DNA of 20,063 nucleotides, from positions 1 through 20,063 of the forward strand of contig JALLAP010001379.1 in the NCBI GenBank assembly GCA_036939355.1. The letters run 5' to 3'. The notes beneath the pieces were generated by a model. It saw only the letters and a list, made by a program, of their open reading frames with translations. It searched no databases and had not been told where the DNA came from. Source of the stretch: Thalassiosira profunda. Lineage: Eukaryota; Bacillariophyta; Thalassiosirophyceae; Thalassiosirales; Thalassiosiraceae. Within the stretch, counting starts at the first letter, position 1. Every line of letters starts with the position of its first letter. The position numbers and the translations under genes are program-made. Of the stretch, positions 1 through 8,783 are shown piece by piece.

Positions 1-229
1 GCTGATCGATGAAGAAATTGCCGTCGCGGTCCTTTTCGAGAGATTCGTCCCACCGTCCCGAAAAGCGAGATGCCAGCATGCTCCCCTCCACCGAGGTCAA
101 GGTGCGCCGCAGCACGGCCGTTGTGGTGCCACCGACGTTCAGATGAAGCACCCGGCTAGGGATGTTGTTATTTTCAGTGGTGCCATTCTGCTCCTCGTGG
201 TTGTCCGTATCTTCTCTGATGCGTTTCAT
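1..229 (-). CDS. BTB/POZ (KCTD/T1-type tetramerisation) domain protein, 3' part outside the window
   Basis: Reading the minus strand from the ATG at 229-227 gives 76 open codons that run off the window edge. After a polar leader of about 27 residues comes LHLNVGGTTTAVLRRTLTSV, then SMLASRFSGRW and a D-x-DGNFFID segment. This is the start of the BTB_2 fold of KCTD proteins and voltage-gated K+ channel T1 domains (LNVGG, then a small-residue S-M-L-A, then the DG-x-FIDR strand). The family forms tetramers or pentamers and often acts as a cullin-3 adaptor. Which type this is cannot be told, because everything after the first half of the domain is missing. The gene is head-to-head with the ABHD13-like gene, with 405 bp between the two ATGs. 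A TATTGCAATTG palindrome lies 8 bp upstream of the ATG. The domain call is confident; the cellular role is unknown. Confidence 0.8.
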   Translation of the reverse strand, partial: MKRIREDTDNHEEQNGTTENNNIPSRVLHLNVGGTTTAVLRRTLTSVEGSMLASRFSGRWDESLEKDRDGNFFIDQ

Positions 230-634
230 GTTTGTGTATTGCAATTGTTCTCCGGACAACTGTATGATAACAGCACGCTGTTCAACGGATAATTGTAAGA
301 TATGTGCATGAATTGGCTGAATTCACGAGCAGAATAAATGGGCAACTCCAGCCACATTACAACCCGGGAGACATATTGATCAGGACTTTGCACCCCCCAC
401 CCAAATTCTCATATTCCACCACATACACACACATCATCATGAATAATTGGCACTCCCCGCCGCCAACCGCCCAGGAAATCCACGCACCTCTGCGTCGCTC
501 CCGATAGCTGGTGGCCTTGGTTCAGGGACGCCGATGGCCGCGCGAACTCGATCGACGATCGACGGGGACTTTGGAGCATGAGAAAAAGGGACGGAAGGAA
601 GGAAGACTAGGTAGCTGCCTGCCCACAATTGACG
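230..634. promoter_or_regulatory. Divergent intergenic region between the BTB gene and the ABHD13-like gene
   Basis: This 405-bp stretch separates two divergently transcribed start codons, so it should hold both promoters. It contains ATTGCAATT at 238-246, an imperfect dyad centred on TCCGGA (247-260), and a near-perfect 14-bp dyad, AACAGC-AC-GCTGTT (269-282). Nearer the ABHD13-like start are a GATCGACGATCGACG repeat (around 549-563) and a purine-rich GGAAGGAAGG run (594-606). No convincing TATA box or coding sequence is seen. Short open frames here lack homology and look like chance. Confidence 0.4.
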
Positions 635-2097
635 ATGGTGGAGACGCCGAACGATCTAAGCGCAGCCGGCGGGGGCGCCTTCGACGCGCTGGTGCGCCTG
701 GCGTGGCGGTGCGGCACCTTCGCCACGGGGGTGGCAACTCTGGCGATCGGGGCGTTGTGGTACAAGGTGAGCAGCTACTGCAATTAAGCCTTGCCTCCTG
801 CAAGCTGGGGGCGGGGGTGCACCGTGCACGTCTCGTGCTAATGTCCTCGTGTTGAATTGCAATTGAGCAGGAAGAGTCCTTGATATAGTCCTCGCTATGC
901 ACGTCGCTCATGTCCTTCGTAATCCATTGCAATAATGAGCAGCAAGAATCCCTCCTCTACTTCCCATCCATCGGATCGGTGCCGCGGCACAACGCACAAA
1001 ATCCCCGGCGCTATCGATCGCCTTCGGAGCACAACATTCCCTTCGAAACGCACAACATTCCCTGCGCTGACGGAACCAACATTCACTCCTGGCTGTTGCA
1101 TCATCCGGAGTCCAGCGGGACGAAGGTGCCAACAATAATCTTCTTCCATGGCAATGCGGGAAATATCGGCATTAGATTGCCGAATGCCATACAAATGTAT
1201 CATTATCTGAAGGCGAACATTTGGCTGATCGAATACCGCGGCTACGGCGATTCCGACGACGCCAAAATAAACGAGGCGGGGTTGAAGCTGGACGCGGAGG
1301 CGGTATGGAATTACGTGCACAATCCGCAAACGCGCAATCTGCCCAGTGTCGATCCCAAGCGAATGTTCGTCTTTGGCCGGTCGCTGGGGGGAGCGGTGGC
1401 CTTCCACCTTGCACAATACTCCCAGGCGAAATCGTATCCTCCATTGGCCGGGGTGATTGTGGAGAACACCTTCCTGTCAATCTCGGAAATGGTGGATCAT
1501 TTGCTCCCGTACGTGGCGCCGTTCAAGGCGCTAGTTTTACGCATGAACTGGGACTCGGGGAGCATAGCTCCCAGTATCAGAATACCGACGCTGTTCCTGG
1601 CGGGCGCGAAGGATACACTGGTGCCTCATTCGCACATGCTCGAACTGTTCAATCGGATGAAGACGTCAAAGGTGGAGAACATCGTGAGGATGCACATCGT
1701 GGAGGACGGAACGCACAACGAAACGTGGATGCAGGGTGGACGAGCGTATTGGACTGCAATCAGCAAATTCATTGACGAGGTCTTCGCAGCCGAGCGACCA
1801 AACGACGCCAGTTACAGCAGAAGTGGTAGCGCGGTCAAAAATGGGACGAGCCGGCCGTTCCAGCGCAAGGCAAACTCGGGGCTGTCGTCGGTGCTTACGT
1901 CGACCACCTGCTCGACCTCCGCGGAAGATCAGCTGGCGCAGACAAATTCCATCGAAGTCGATATGGGAGGAGAGGAGGCGGCAGGATTGATTTCAGGGGT
2001 TGGTAGCATCGTGGGAATGGCCAGGGAGGCAACGAGGACGGTGGCCGGCGGGGCAAAGGGCGTGGGAGGAGCCAACGCACACAACAAGAAGGATTGA
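635..2097 (+). CDS. ABHD13: ABHD13-like alpha/beta hydrolase (membrane-anchored serine hydrolase), two exons
   Basis: Exon 1 is 635-766 and exon 2 is 943-2097, giving 428 residues; the intron 767-942 is in phase 0 (GTGAGC...GAGCAG). Exon 1 supplies a short N-terminus with one hydrophobic segment (about residues 28-42) ending LWYK. Spliced to QESLLYFPS it reproduces the ABHD13 layout of membrane anchor followed by LLYFP. Other family marks are FFHGNAGNIGIRLPNA (oxyanion region, near 113), the nucleophile elbow GRSLGG (Ser191), Asp268 in GAKDTLVP and His302 in EDGTHNETW, so the catalytic triad is complete. The family (BEM46/ABHD13/WAV2) are membrane serine hydrolases linked to protein depalmitoylation; the substrate here is unknown. 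After about residue 330 there is a poorly conserved tail of roughly 100 residues rich in Ser and Gly, ending in a Gly/Ala-rich stretch with lysines. The gene converges on the carotenoid oxygenase, 221 bp between stop codons. Confidence 0.87.
767..942 (+). other. Intron of the ABHD13-like gene with a duplicated 3' splice site
   Basis: The donor is AAG|GTGAGC and the acceptor GAGCAG|CAA, both consistent with phase 0 and with family homology across the junction. At 176 bp it is the longest intron in the window. It holds the 10-bp palindrome AATTGCAATT (855-864) directly before a GAGCAG at 870, and a related ATTGCAAT (926-933) directly before the GAGCAG that is used. Using the inner acceptor would put a stop codon after about five residues. 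Confidence 0.75.
855..864. repeat. AATTGCAATT palindrome, copy in the ABHD13-like intron
   Basis: This is an exact 10-bp palindrome. The same 10-mer recurs at 4350-4359 and 6225-6234, and close variants lie in other introns and 5' flanks. Confidence 0.6.
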
Positions 2098-2318
2098 TGC
2101 TGTTTCGCGAAATGGCAAGCTCATGTCTAAACGATTATTTACATTTGATCAATCAACTGTGGCCTCCAGAAGATATATTCAACAATACAGGAAACGAAGA
2201 TGACAGCACCACCAAAGTCCTTCTTCATTGCAGGTGTCTCAACCGCTCGAGATAGATACATTGTTGAGCGTAATTTCTGATATACAATACAGACTGTGCA
2301 AACGCTCGCTTTGGCGTG

Positions 2319-4615
2319 CTAATGGCCAAGGACGTGGTCTCTGAGGAAGAATCGAAGCCACTGCACGGGGCATCCTGCATGGAACCGGCTGTCTTTGGCG
2401 TCATGATACTGGAAGTGACCCTCGAGTTCCTCGCCAGAAATCCACTGGCCATGAAATCCATAAGGCACCCGGCTCGGCATCTTTAGGCGGCAAACTCGTT
2501 CGTTCGTCGATCCTTCGTAGATTTCGAAGTAGCTCTGATCCTCTTCCTCATCGTACACGTAACTCCCGACGTAGATTGCATCTTCCTTCACGCCAGTGGC
2601 ATCGTACACCAGACTCTCCGCCCGCACCACCATGGGTTCTCCTCCAATCTTGTTCTCTCCGTAGTACACTGTGGAATCGAGGCATCGCGAGACCAGGTCC
2701 CACTTCGCGTAGCCAATGAAAGTGCCATCGTTGCCGGAGATTGCTGTGTATCCGTATCTGTCGTGAATGGAGAGGGTGCTCGTGTACCTTCTGCTGGTGT
2801 CGTCGCGAGTTTGCATTGCGGGGCTGCCAAGGGCCTCGACCACGGAGGTTTCAACGCTGCCTTGCGCCTTCGGAGGCATGATCGAGAATTCGCAATTGAC
2901 AGTGTCGTCGATCACCTCCGATGCGACCGTCTTGGAACCGGGGTCGAGAACGAACTCCTTCATGTGGAACGTATTCGCTTTGTCCAGCGCGAGGTTGAGG
3001 GCCTCGCAAAACGGACTCCAGAGCCGAATGACTTTCTTCGACGACACCACCTTTCCATCTTTGCATTCCTCCACAGTCTCTTCCCACGCATGAAGCGGGT
3101 GGACAATCGCTCCTACTTCTCCAGAGTCGAGCCAAATGACATCTTCGCCTTTCGTTGCATCCTTCGGCACTATCCCAAATTTGAGCGTGTGGTCGTTAAT
3201 TTGTTTGAAGAACGAGCCACCCATGAAGCTGCAAATGAAGAGAGATGAGTAAGATGTGCCACAGAGACGATGAGAGATCATACACTGCAACTCACAGTGC
3301 GTCGGTACTGAAGTGCACACTGCAATCCCACACAATCATGTAGTTCTCCGTGTGGACGAGGCTGTGGGCAAAGGAAACGTGGCTCTTCGTGGGCGTGGGA
3401 ACGAGGTACTGTTGAACCGAATGGGTGGCTGCATTGTACCGGCCCATTTTCATGGTTCCGGACTCTCTGATGAGCTATCATTTTGCAAGAGTGCGCAGCA
3501 ACAAAATGAGATGAGGCGATGCAAATCAACTGCAAGAAGTATCACATCTCTCACCTTTTGATCCACGGAGTATGAATGAAACAGCAAATCTCCTCCATCA
3601 ATGACAGGGTGAGCGGAGACGGGATAATCCAGCACCCCGTCGAACGTCTCGTATCCCACGTATTCCAGTCGACCGTCGGGATGCATCCTGCACTCCATAG
3701 GCAAGCTGGCCTCGTGCAAGCAGTACAACTTGTTGTTGAAGAGCATGATGTTGGTGTTTGGCGGAGCAACAGTCATTGTATCATCGAGCTTTTGCTTCAC
3801 CAACTCGCCGTGGATCGACAGCTTTATGAGCCCCAGCAGTCCGTAGTACTCCCCGAGGTTGGGGAAGAATTCTTCTCCGAGCTCTTGCTCGATGGAATAC
3901 CGAGGAGACGGTATGAACTGGTTGGAGTATCGAGCCTCGCCGTCCTTGAACGCGAGCGTGTGCTGTCATGGACCGAGATTAATATCAGAGGTGGACAATA
4001 CATTTGATGTGCACACAAGCAACAACGTACCAGCATGGCATCTGATATGTCAGCAGAATAGAGGGTTGCAAATGAGCCAGATCTGATGCACAGTAGAACA
4101 ATTGCAATACGTAGAGCCGAACTCACGCCCATCGAACCAATGGTAGCGTTTCTTCCTCTCCATGTCCCGGATCGGATTTGGTCCGTTGCGGAGGAAGGCG
4201 CCCTCCAGATTGGGAGGGATGGCTCCGTCCACCACCTCAACTGGGGCAGAAACGTGCTCCTTGGAGACGGGACGAAAGTTGCCGGAGAGGAACGTGTGAT
4301 TGCTCAGGTGGCGCTGCGTGTCTGTCAAAGGAAAAATGACGGTGAGGATAATTGCAATTGACGAACGGCCAATGCAAATATAATGCATACCATACCTTGC
4401 AACTCCGTGAGGAAGCGATCGAGCTGGTGGAGGAACGACCGGCGCGCAGGACGCTGCTGCGGCTTGCTGGGCGGGTCCTGAATGGGCGGCAGGTCGGGCG
4501 TGTCGAGGTATTTGAGCGCCATCGTCGGGCGTCGGCTATTGCGATGATGGGCGGGGAGCACGAACGCATTGGCCGCCGCCCCGAAGATCAGTAGGAGGCG
4601 CGGCGCTAATCGCAT
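2319..4615 (-). CDS. Carotenoid cleavage dioxygenase (RPE65/CCD family), plastid-targeted, six exons
   Basis: Exons on the minus strand are 4615-4396, 4321-4127, 4041-4031, 3962-3555, 3474-3296 and 3228-2319, encoding 640 residues with consistent phases. These non-haem Fe(II) enzymes cleave carotenoid or apocarotenoid double bonds with O2. The four iron-binding histidines of the beta-propeller can be assigned: His260 (SAHPVIDGG), His315 (FAHSLVHTENY), His381 (IVHPLHAWEE) and His597 (VPYGFHGQW). Early family motifs FLSGNFRPV, GAFLRNGPNP and YHWFDG are also present. The N-terminus MRLAPRLLLIFGAAANAFVL is a signal peptide followed by ANA-F, like the heterokont plastid-entry motif, so plastid import is inferred. 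Introns are 74, 85, 68, 80 and 67 bp. The frame stays open upstream of 4615 but contains no earlier ATG. Whether it is a CCD1/CCD4/NCED-like or other subtype cannot be told by eye. Confidence 0.9.
4031..4041 (-). other. 11-nt coding microexon of the carotenoid cleavage dioxygenase
   Basis: Read on the minus strand, TATCAG|ATGCCATGCTG|GTACGT sits between an 85-bp and a 68-bp intron. Exon 2 ends one base into a codon and the next exon begins in phase 0, so exactly 11 nt (2 + 9) are needed. Including it gives WFDG-HAML-HTLAF, which matches the conserved W-F-D-G-x-G/A-M-x-H segment of the family. Skipping it shifts the frame. Confidence 0.85.
4350..4359. repeat. AATTGCAATT palindrome, copy in intron 1 of the carotenoid oxygenase
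   Basis: Second exact copy of the 10-bp palindrome, inside a 74-bp intron, about 28 bases from the acceptor. A near copy (AATTGCAATA, 4100-4109) is in intron 2 of the same gene. Confidence 0.6.
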
Positions 4616-5131
4616 GATGTTGGTTTGGGCGCGGCTCGGCTGGTTGCAAATGATGGCAGCGCCGCTCTGAGGGGGACTGAAAATGGTCCACCGATGTTCT
4701 TGGCTCGGCGGCGGCCGAGTTGTTGGCCGAATGAGAGATCGAATGACGCGCAACAAAGAACAAATTCGTCGTGTGGCTCCGAGATTTTGCTTTGACGTCT
4801 CAGATGTGTCGCACCGAACCCTCGTAGAGCTCGTAGAGCTATACTGATTCCTCAAATTCTGGGGACTTGAGGAGTCGCTCGGTCTCAGTCGCGCCTTTCC
4901 CCTTTCTCTTTTTGAAGCAGCGGCTCAGGGAGCGCGCAGCAGCGCCCAGCTATGGTACCAGCCAAGGCAATGGAACCTCTCTGGCTGCATTCCACGTTTC
5001 GACAGGAGAATGCCTTACTTGGGATGAAACTGGGCCCGGGAGGTTGTTGGGCGCCCAATTTGCAATTCTTTGTACCCCTCTCCGCATCAGTGCAAAGCTG
5101 ATGAAGGACAAGCTTGTTTGCAATTGCTGAG
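4616..5131. promoter_or_regulatory. Intergenic region: 5' flank of the carotenoid oxygenase and 3' flank of the GmhB-like gene
   Basis: Both neighbouring genes are on the minus strand, so this 516-bp stretch should contain the oxygenase promoter and 5' UTR and the 3' end of the upstream gene. Visible elements are a 9-bp direct repeat, CTCGTAGAG twice in tandem (4821-4838), and the 8-bp palindrome GCAATTGC (5120-5127) just beyond the GmhB-like stop codon. An open frame continues upstream of the oxygenase start but has no ATG. No RNA gene is recognised. Confidence 0.35.
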
Positions 5132-5863
5132 TCATGGGTGCACGATTTGGTCATCCTCGTCCTTGTGCCCGACGATGAAACCAACGGCGTCTGCCAAGTT
5201 TGCCGCGTAGAGAAACGGCGCAACGTCTTTCAACTGCGGTGCAATGGCATCATTCCCAAGAGTATCGGATCCCTCTACAATTTGAGCAGGATTGCAAGCC
5301 TTCCTCTCTCCCATGAGGCCGTATCCGTATCCACTTTCCACCAATATCCGCAGTGGAACGCCTCCCGCTTTGGCCGCCTGCATATCCGACAGTGTGTCCC
5401 CGATGAACACGCAGTCTGCCGGTGCCACGCCAAAATCTTTGCAAGCTTCGGTGATCATGCCGGGATTTGGCTTCTTCCGCGGATCCGCATCGTCGGTGGA
5501 GGTGCACGCATAGATCTTATTGATAATTGCGCATCCATCTCCCTCTAGCAGGAGACGCTCCATCAAAGCATGTATCTCCTGCAAATCAGGTGCACCGATC
5601 AGGCCCTTGCCCACGCAGCTCTGGTTGGTTATCACAGCTACCTTGCACCCGCTCCTCTGAAATTGTCCCACGGCTCGCGCGCACCCCGGAGAGAGAATGA
5701 ATTGCTCCTTATCCACGACGCCGGGCGAGCCAACGTCCTCATTCACCACTCCATCTCTGTCGAGGAGGACCAGTTTGGGTGGGTTTGGCGGCGGAAATAG
5801 GGCCATGGCCGCCGCGGCTGCAACATGATGTGATGCTAATAGAAGCAGCAGCGGCGCCAGCAT
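5132..5863 (-). CDS. HAD-superfamily phosphatase, GmhB/histidinol-phosphatase-like
   Basis: This single-exon gene of 243 residues starts at the ATG at 5863. The HAD motifs are complete: motif I LLDRDGVVN (Asp35 nucleophile, Asp37 acid), motif II VITNQS (Thr79), motif III Lys131 in RKKPNPGM, and motif IV FIGDTLSD (Asp156, Asp160). The spacing, NQSCVGKG and the KPNPGM segment fit HAD subfamily IIIA, whose best-known members are D-glycero-D-manno-heptose-1,7-bisphosphate 7-phosphatase and the N-terminal half of bacterial HisB. The Cys-x-His...Cys-x-Cys zinc loop of E. coli GmhB is absent; only one Cys (120) lies there and the loop is short. The first 19 residues (five leucines, then five alanines) look like a signal peptide, and an internal Met20 would give a cytosolic form starting just before the catalytic domain. 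The fold is certain; the substrate is uncertain. Confidence 0.8.
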   Translation of the reverse strand: MLAPLLLLLASHHVAAAAAMALFPPPNPPKLVLLDRDGVVNEDVGSPGVVDKEQFILSPGCARAVGQFQRSGCKVAVITNQSCVGKGLIGAPDLQEIHALMERLLLEGDGCAIINKIYACTSTDDADPRKKPNPGMITEACKDFGVAPADCVFIGDTLSDMQAAKAGGVPLRILVESGYGYGLMGERKACNPAQIVEGSDTLGNDAIAPQLKDVAPFLYAANLADAVGFIVGHKDEDDQIVHP

Positions 5864-6264
5864 GCTTCCTCCGTCTCATGGTGCCGCCGGAGGAGGCGCC
5901 AGGAGGTGGTGGTGCATCCTCGACACCACCCTCAGCTGAGTGAATCTGCGGGCTTAGCCCTCTGAAAAGTCTGCAGTGATTATTAGACCCCCGACAAAAT
6001 GTAGGGGGCACCCTCTTTCCCGCCCTGCCCTCCTTGCTCCTACCTTGCTCTTGCTCTTTCTCATTTCAGTATTTCAGTCATTGCAAACGCGCCTCGAAGC
6101 GGCCCTGGAGTCCACCCGGCGGGACACCTGGCTGGTCGACTCGCGGCCGGCTGGCGATCGATCGGTTCTGGAGGCGGGTGACACTCGTGCACCAAGGATT
6201 GTGGACCCAGAACAATCAACTACCAATTGCAATTCACCTGGCGTGCGACACCTGAAGCATTACC
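5864..6264. promoter_or_regulatory. Divergent intergenic region between the GmhB-like gene and the MFS transporter gene
   Basis: This 401-bp stretch lies between two divergent start codons and should contain both promoters. A pyrimidine-rich stretch (about 6011-6078) lies in the middle. The exact 10-bp palindrome AATTGCAATT is at 6225-6234, 31 bp upstream of the transporter ATG, whose context ATTACCATGG is favourable for initiation. No TATA box stands out and no coding segment is recognised. Confidence 0.35.
6225..6234. repeat. AATTGCAATT palindrome, copy upstream of the MFS gene
   Basis: Third exact copy, in the probable 5' UTR or promoter 31 bp before the ATG of the transporter gene. Confidence 0.6.
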
Positions 6265-8619
6265 ATGGCCCTGCACTCCGACAACGGCGACCATAACCTG
6301 ACAGCGATGGACATCGAAAACGACGACGAGGGCGACAGATCATCTCTCGTTCACTCCTCCAGCAGCGACACCAATGTCAACGTCTTATCAAATCACGGGC
6401 CGCAACACCTCGAGACCGCGTCGCCCTATGCCCCGACCTTCACCTCTCCTCGACAAAAGAAGCCCACCAACCTCCCACTGTTGGCGTGCAGCTACCTTTC
6501 CGCCCTGACCACCGGAGCAACGACCTATGCGTTCTCGTTTTATTCCAACGCGCTGAAGACGTCACTGCACCTCACCCAAAACCAACTGGACACATTATCC
6601 AGCGCCACATTCTGCGCGGGGATACTGAGCTGGATGCCCGGGATGATCGTCGATTCCTTCGGCGCCCGCACGGCCATGGCCCTGGGAGGGACGTCGAACA
6701 GCGTGATGCTCAGCTTGTACTGGCTCCTGGCCACGGAGCGCGTACCGCTGCACGATTTGGACCTGCTCATATTGGTGCTCAGTGCACTGGGGGTGTTGAT
6801 TTTCGTGGGCTGCGCGCTGGTGACCGGGAGCGTCTTCAAGGTGATCGTCGAGGGGTGCGGGGAGGGCACCAAAGGCAAGGCGGTGGGATGCGCCAAAGGC
6901 TATGTCGGCGTCGGGAGCGGGGTGTACGTGTGTCTCTTTGGGGCGTTGTTCGGGAGCACCGGTGGAGGGGCCGTGGCGGGACCGGCGGCGTCGTTTCTGG
7001 AACGGGTTGGGTCTTCCGTCAATGCATTTCCGGCGATGAAATTGTCATCTCTGCTCCCACCCTCTTCCTGGTCGTCGCATTCCATGCCACAACTACTCGC
7101 CTCCTTGGACGTCAAGGATCCGGAGACGCGATCGCTGGACTTTCTGTTGATGGCGGCGGCGTTTTCTTTCGTTGCGAGCACCCTCCCCGCGCTTTTGCTG
7201 CTGCCGAAGAAGACTTCGTCGCGGCACAGGCCGATGGATGGCACAAGAAGCATCCACTTTCGAGTTATTTATGCTGGGTTGGTCCTGTTGGGCGTGTGGG
7301 TGGTTGGGAGCAGTCTGATGGAACTGAGAGAGGAGGAATTGGAAAAGCACCACCATGGCAGTGGCAGCAGCAGTCCCAGCGACAGTAACAACGCAGCCAA
7401 CAATGGCGGCGAGGGAGGCGTGCCGTCTCTGAACCCTGCAACGCAGGTGGAGGAAGCATTCATTGCTTGGATGGGACCACTGCCTGAAAGCGAATCGATA
7501 ATACACCAGGACCAGATAGGTACGGCTGAGTTTTCGGCGCAACAAGCAACGGCACAATCATACTCGAATGCTGTCATGAGAGTTGGAAGGAGATTGTCGT
7601 CCGCATCAATAGAAAAGCATTGGGGAAGCTTCTTCTTCCTACTATTGCTCTGGTGGGGCCCAGCGCTGAGCCTGCTGGTCATACCACCAAGGGAGGATGG
7701 CAGTGGAGGAACGGGGCACTCTTCAGGAGACGAGGAGGAGGTGGCGTTTAATTATGATAGTGACGACGAGGATGATAGAGCGGCCAATGAAGATGGGGAG
7801 AGCGAGGGCGAAGAAGAAACGTTCTTGCAAGACGACCTTCCAATGAGCAACGGGAGTCGATCACTATCGGTCGAGAAAGACAGCTCCTCCGATCGAGACA
7901 AGAATCTGCTGCAAATGCTGCGAACAGGGTCCGCGTGGCTCATGGCCTGGACGTTCGTCATCTTGGTCGGCGGGGGCACCGTAATGACAAACAACGTCGG
8001 GCAGATGACAGAGGCCCTCGGCTTCTCGTCCGACCTGACGCCGGCCAGCCTCGCCCTCTTCAGCGCGGCGCAGGGTGCGAGCAGAGTCGTGACAGGCATA
8101 GCGTCGGAGTTGGCCCTAAAGTGGAATCTGCCGTGGTTCTGCGGATGCCTATCAACGCCAGGCGGGGGCGTGCCTCGGCCAGCCTTTTTGGTGCTGGCGT
8201 CCTTGGTCAGTGCTGCATCACACTTCATCTTGGCTGTCTCCACATCAGAGGAGGGCTTCGCATTTGGGGTTACGCTCTCTGGCGTTGCGTTTGGAATGGT
8301 GTGGCCAATGATGGTGCTCATTACTGGCGAGGTCTTCGGGACGCGGAACTTAGGAGCCAACTACTTGTTCTTCGACGGAGGCGCATCGGCGGTCGGAACT
8401 CTCTTGCTGTCGAAGTTTGTGGCGCAGGAGGTGTACGACGAGCACATTGCAAGTCACGGAGATCCCGGCATGGCTCCCACCGATGACGGCGAGTTCAAGT
8501 GCTTTGGGACCGAATGCTTTCGGATGTCGCACATGATCGTGTCATTACTTTCGCTGACCTGCATAGTGTCCAGTGTGGGATTGATTCGCTCAACGAGGGA
8601 TGTCTACCAGCATAGATGA
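6265..8619 (+). CDS. Major facilitator superfamily transporter, Nodulin-like/NFD4 type
   Basis: This single open frame of 784 residues has no intron. A polar, acidic N-terminus (1-66) is followed by membrane segments. The opening pattern is YSNALKTSLHLTQNQLDTLS, then a glycine-rich G-x-x-x-D-x-x-G-x-R-x-A stretch (MIVDSFGARTA, 127-137). This matches the Nodulin-like half of NFD4/SLC43-type MFS carriers. The late motif GEVFGTRNLGANYLFFDGGAS (about 688-708) also matches that family's second half. About six helices fall before residue 350 and six after 455. A long loop (about 355-450) and a very acidic loop (about 487-525, runs of Glu, Asp and Ser) separate the halves and are presumably cytosolic regulatory regions. 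Substrate cannot be deduced; relatives have been linked to organic acid, amino acid or iron transport. It lies 164 bp upstream of the next gene on the same strand. Confidence 0.82.
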   Translation: MALHSDNGDHNLTAMDIENDDEGDRSSLVHSSSSDTNVNVLSNHGPQHLETASPYAPTFTSPRQKKPTNLPLLACSYLSALTTGATTYAFSFYSNALKTSLHLTQNQLDTLSSATFCAGILSWMPGMIVDSFGARTAMALGGTSNSVMLSLYWLLATERVPLHDLDLLILVLSALGVLIFVGCALVTGSVFKVIVEGCGEGTKGKAVGCAKGYVGVGSGVYVCLFGALFGSTGGGAVAGPAASFLERVGSSVNAFPAMKLSSLLPPSSWSSHSMPQLLASLDVKDPETRSLDFLLMAAAFSFVASTLPALLLLPKKTSSRHRPMDGTRSIHFRVIYAGLVLLGVWVVGSSLMELREEELEKHHHGSGSSSPSDSNNAANNGGEGGVPSLNPATQVEEAFIAWMGPLPESESIIHQDQIGTAEFSAQQATAQSYSNAVMRVGRRLSSASIEKHWGSFFFLLLLWWGPALSLLVIPPREDGSGGTGHSSGDEEEVAFNYDSDDEDDRAANEDGESEGEEETFLQDDLPMSNGSRSLSVEKDSSSDRDKNLLQMLRTGSAWLMAWTFVILVGGGTVMTNNVGQMTEALGFSSDLTPASLALFSAAQGASRVVTGIASELALKWNLPWFCGCLSTPGGGVPRPAFLVLASLVSAASHFILAVSTSEEGFAFGVTLSGVAFGMVWPMMVLITGEVFGTRNLGANYLFFDGGASAVGTLLLSKFVAQEVYDEHIASHGDPGMAPTDDGEFKCFGTECFRMSHMIVSLLSLTCIVSSVGLIRSTRDVYQHR

Positions 8620-8783
8620 TAATGCCTACAAGTCAATCAATCTGGTGCCGCCTGGTGCTCTGTTTTCGAGACTGAGAAGTGAGAAGGAGACCGTGAGGAG
8701 ACTGCCTCTTGGCGGCCAGGGACGGATGGATAGACCTTCACCACTCCAACTCAAATCAAACTCAGCACTCACATCGCATCAAT

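Noticed and set aside
2763..3248. Long plus-strand open frame opposite the carotenoid oxygenase
   Set aside because: It is a shadow of the conserved minus-strand exon, has no recognisable domain, and the minus frame carries the iron ligands.
8709..8783. Extension of the decarboxylase upstream of 8784
   Set aside because: The longer frame begins with TTG, and the flavin-binding strand begins directly after the ATG at 8784.
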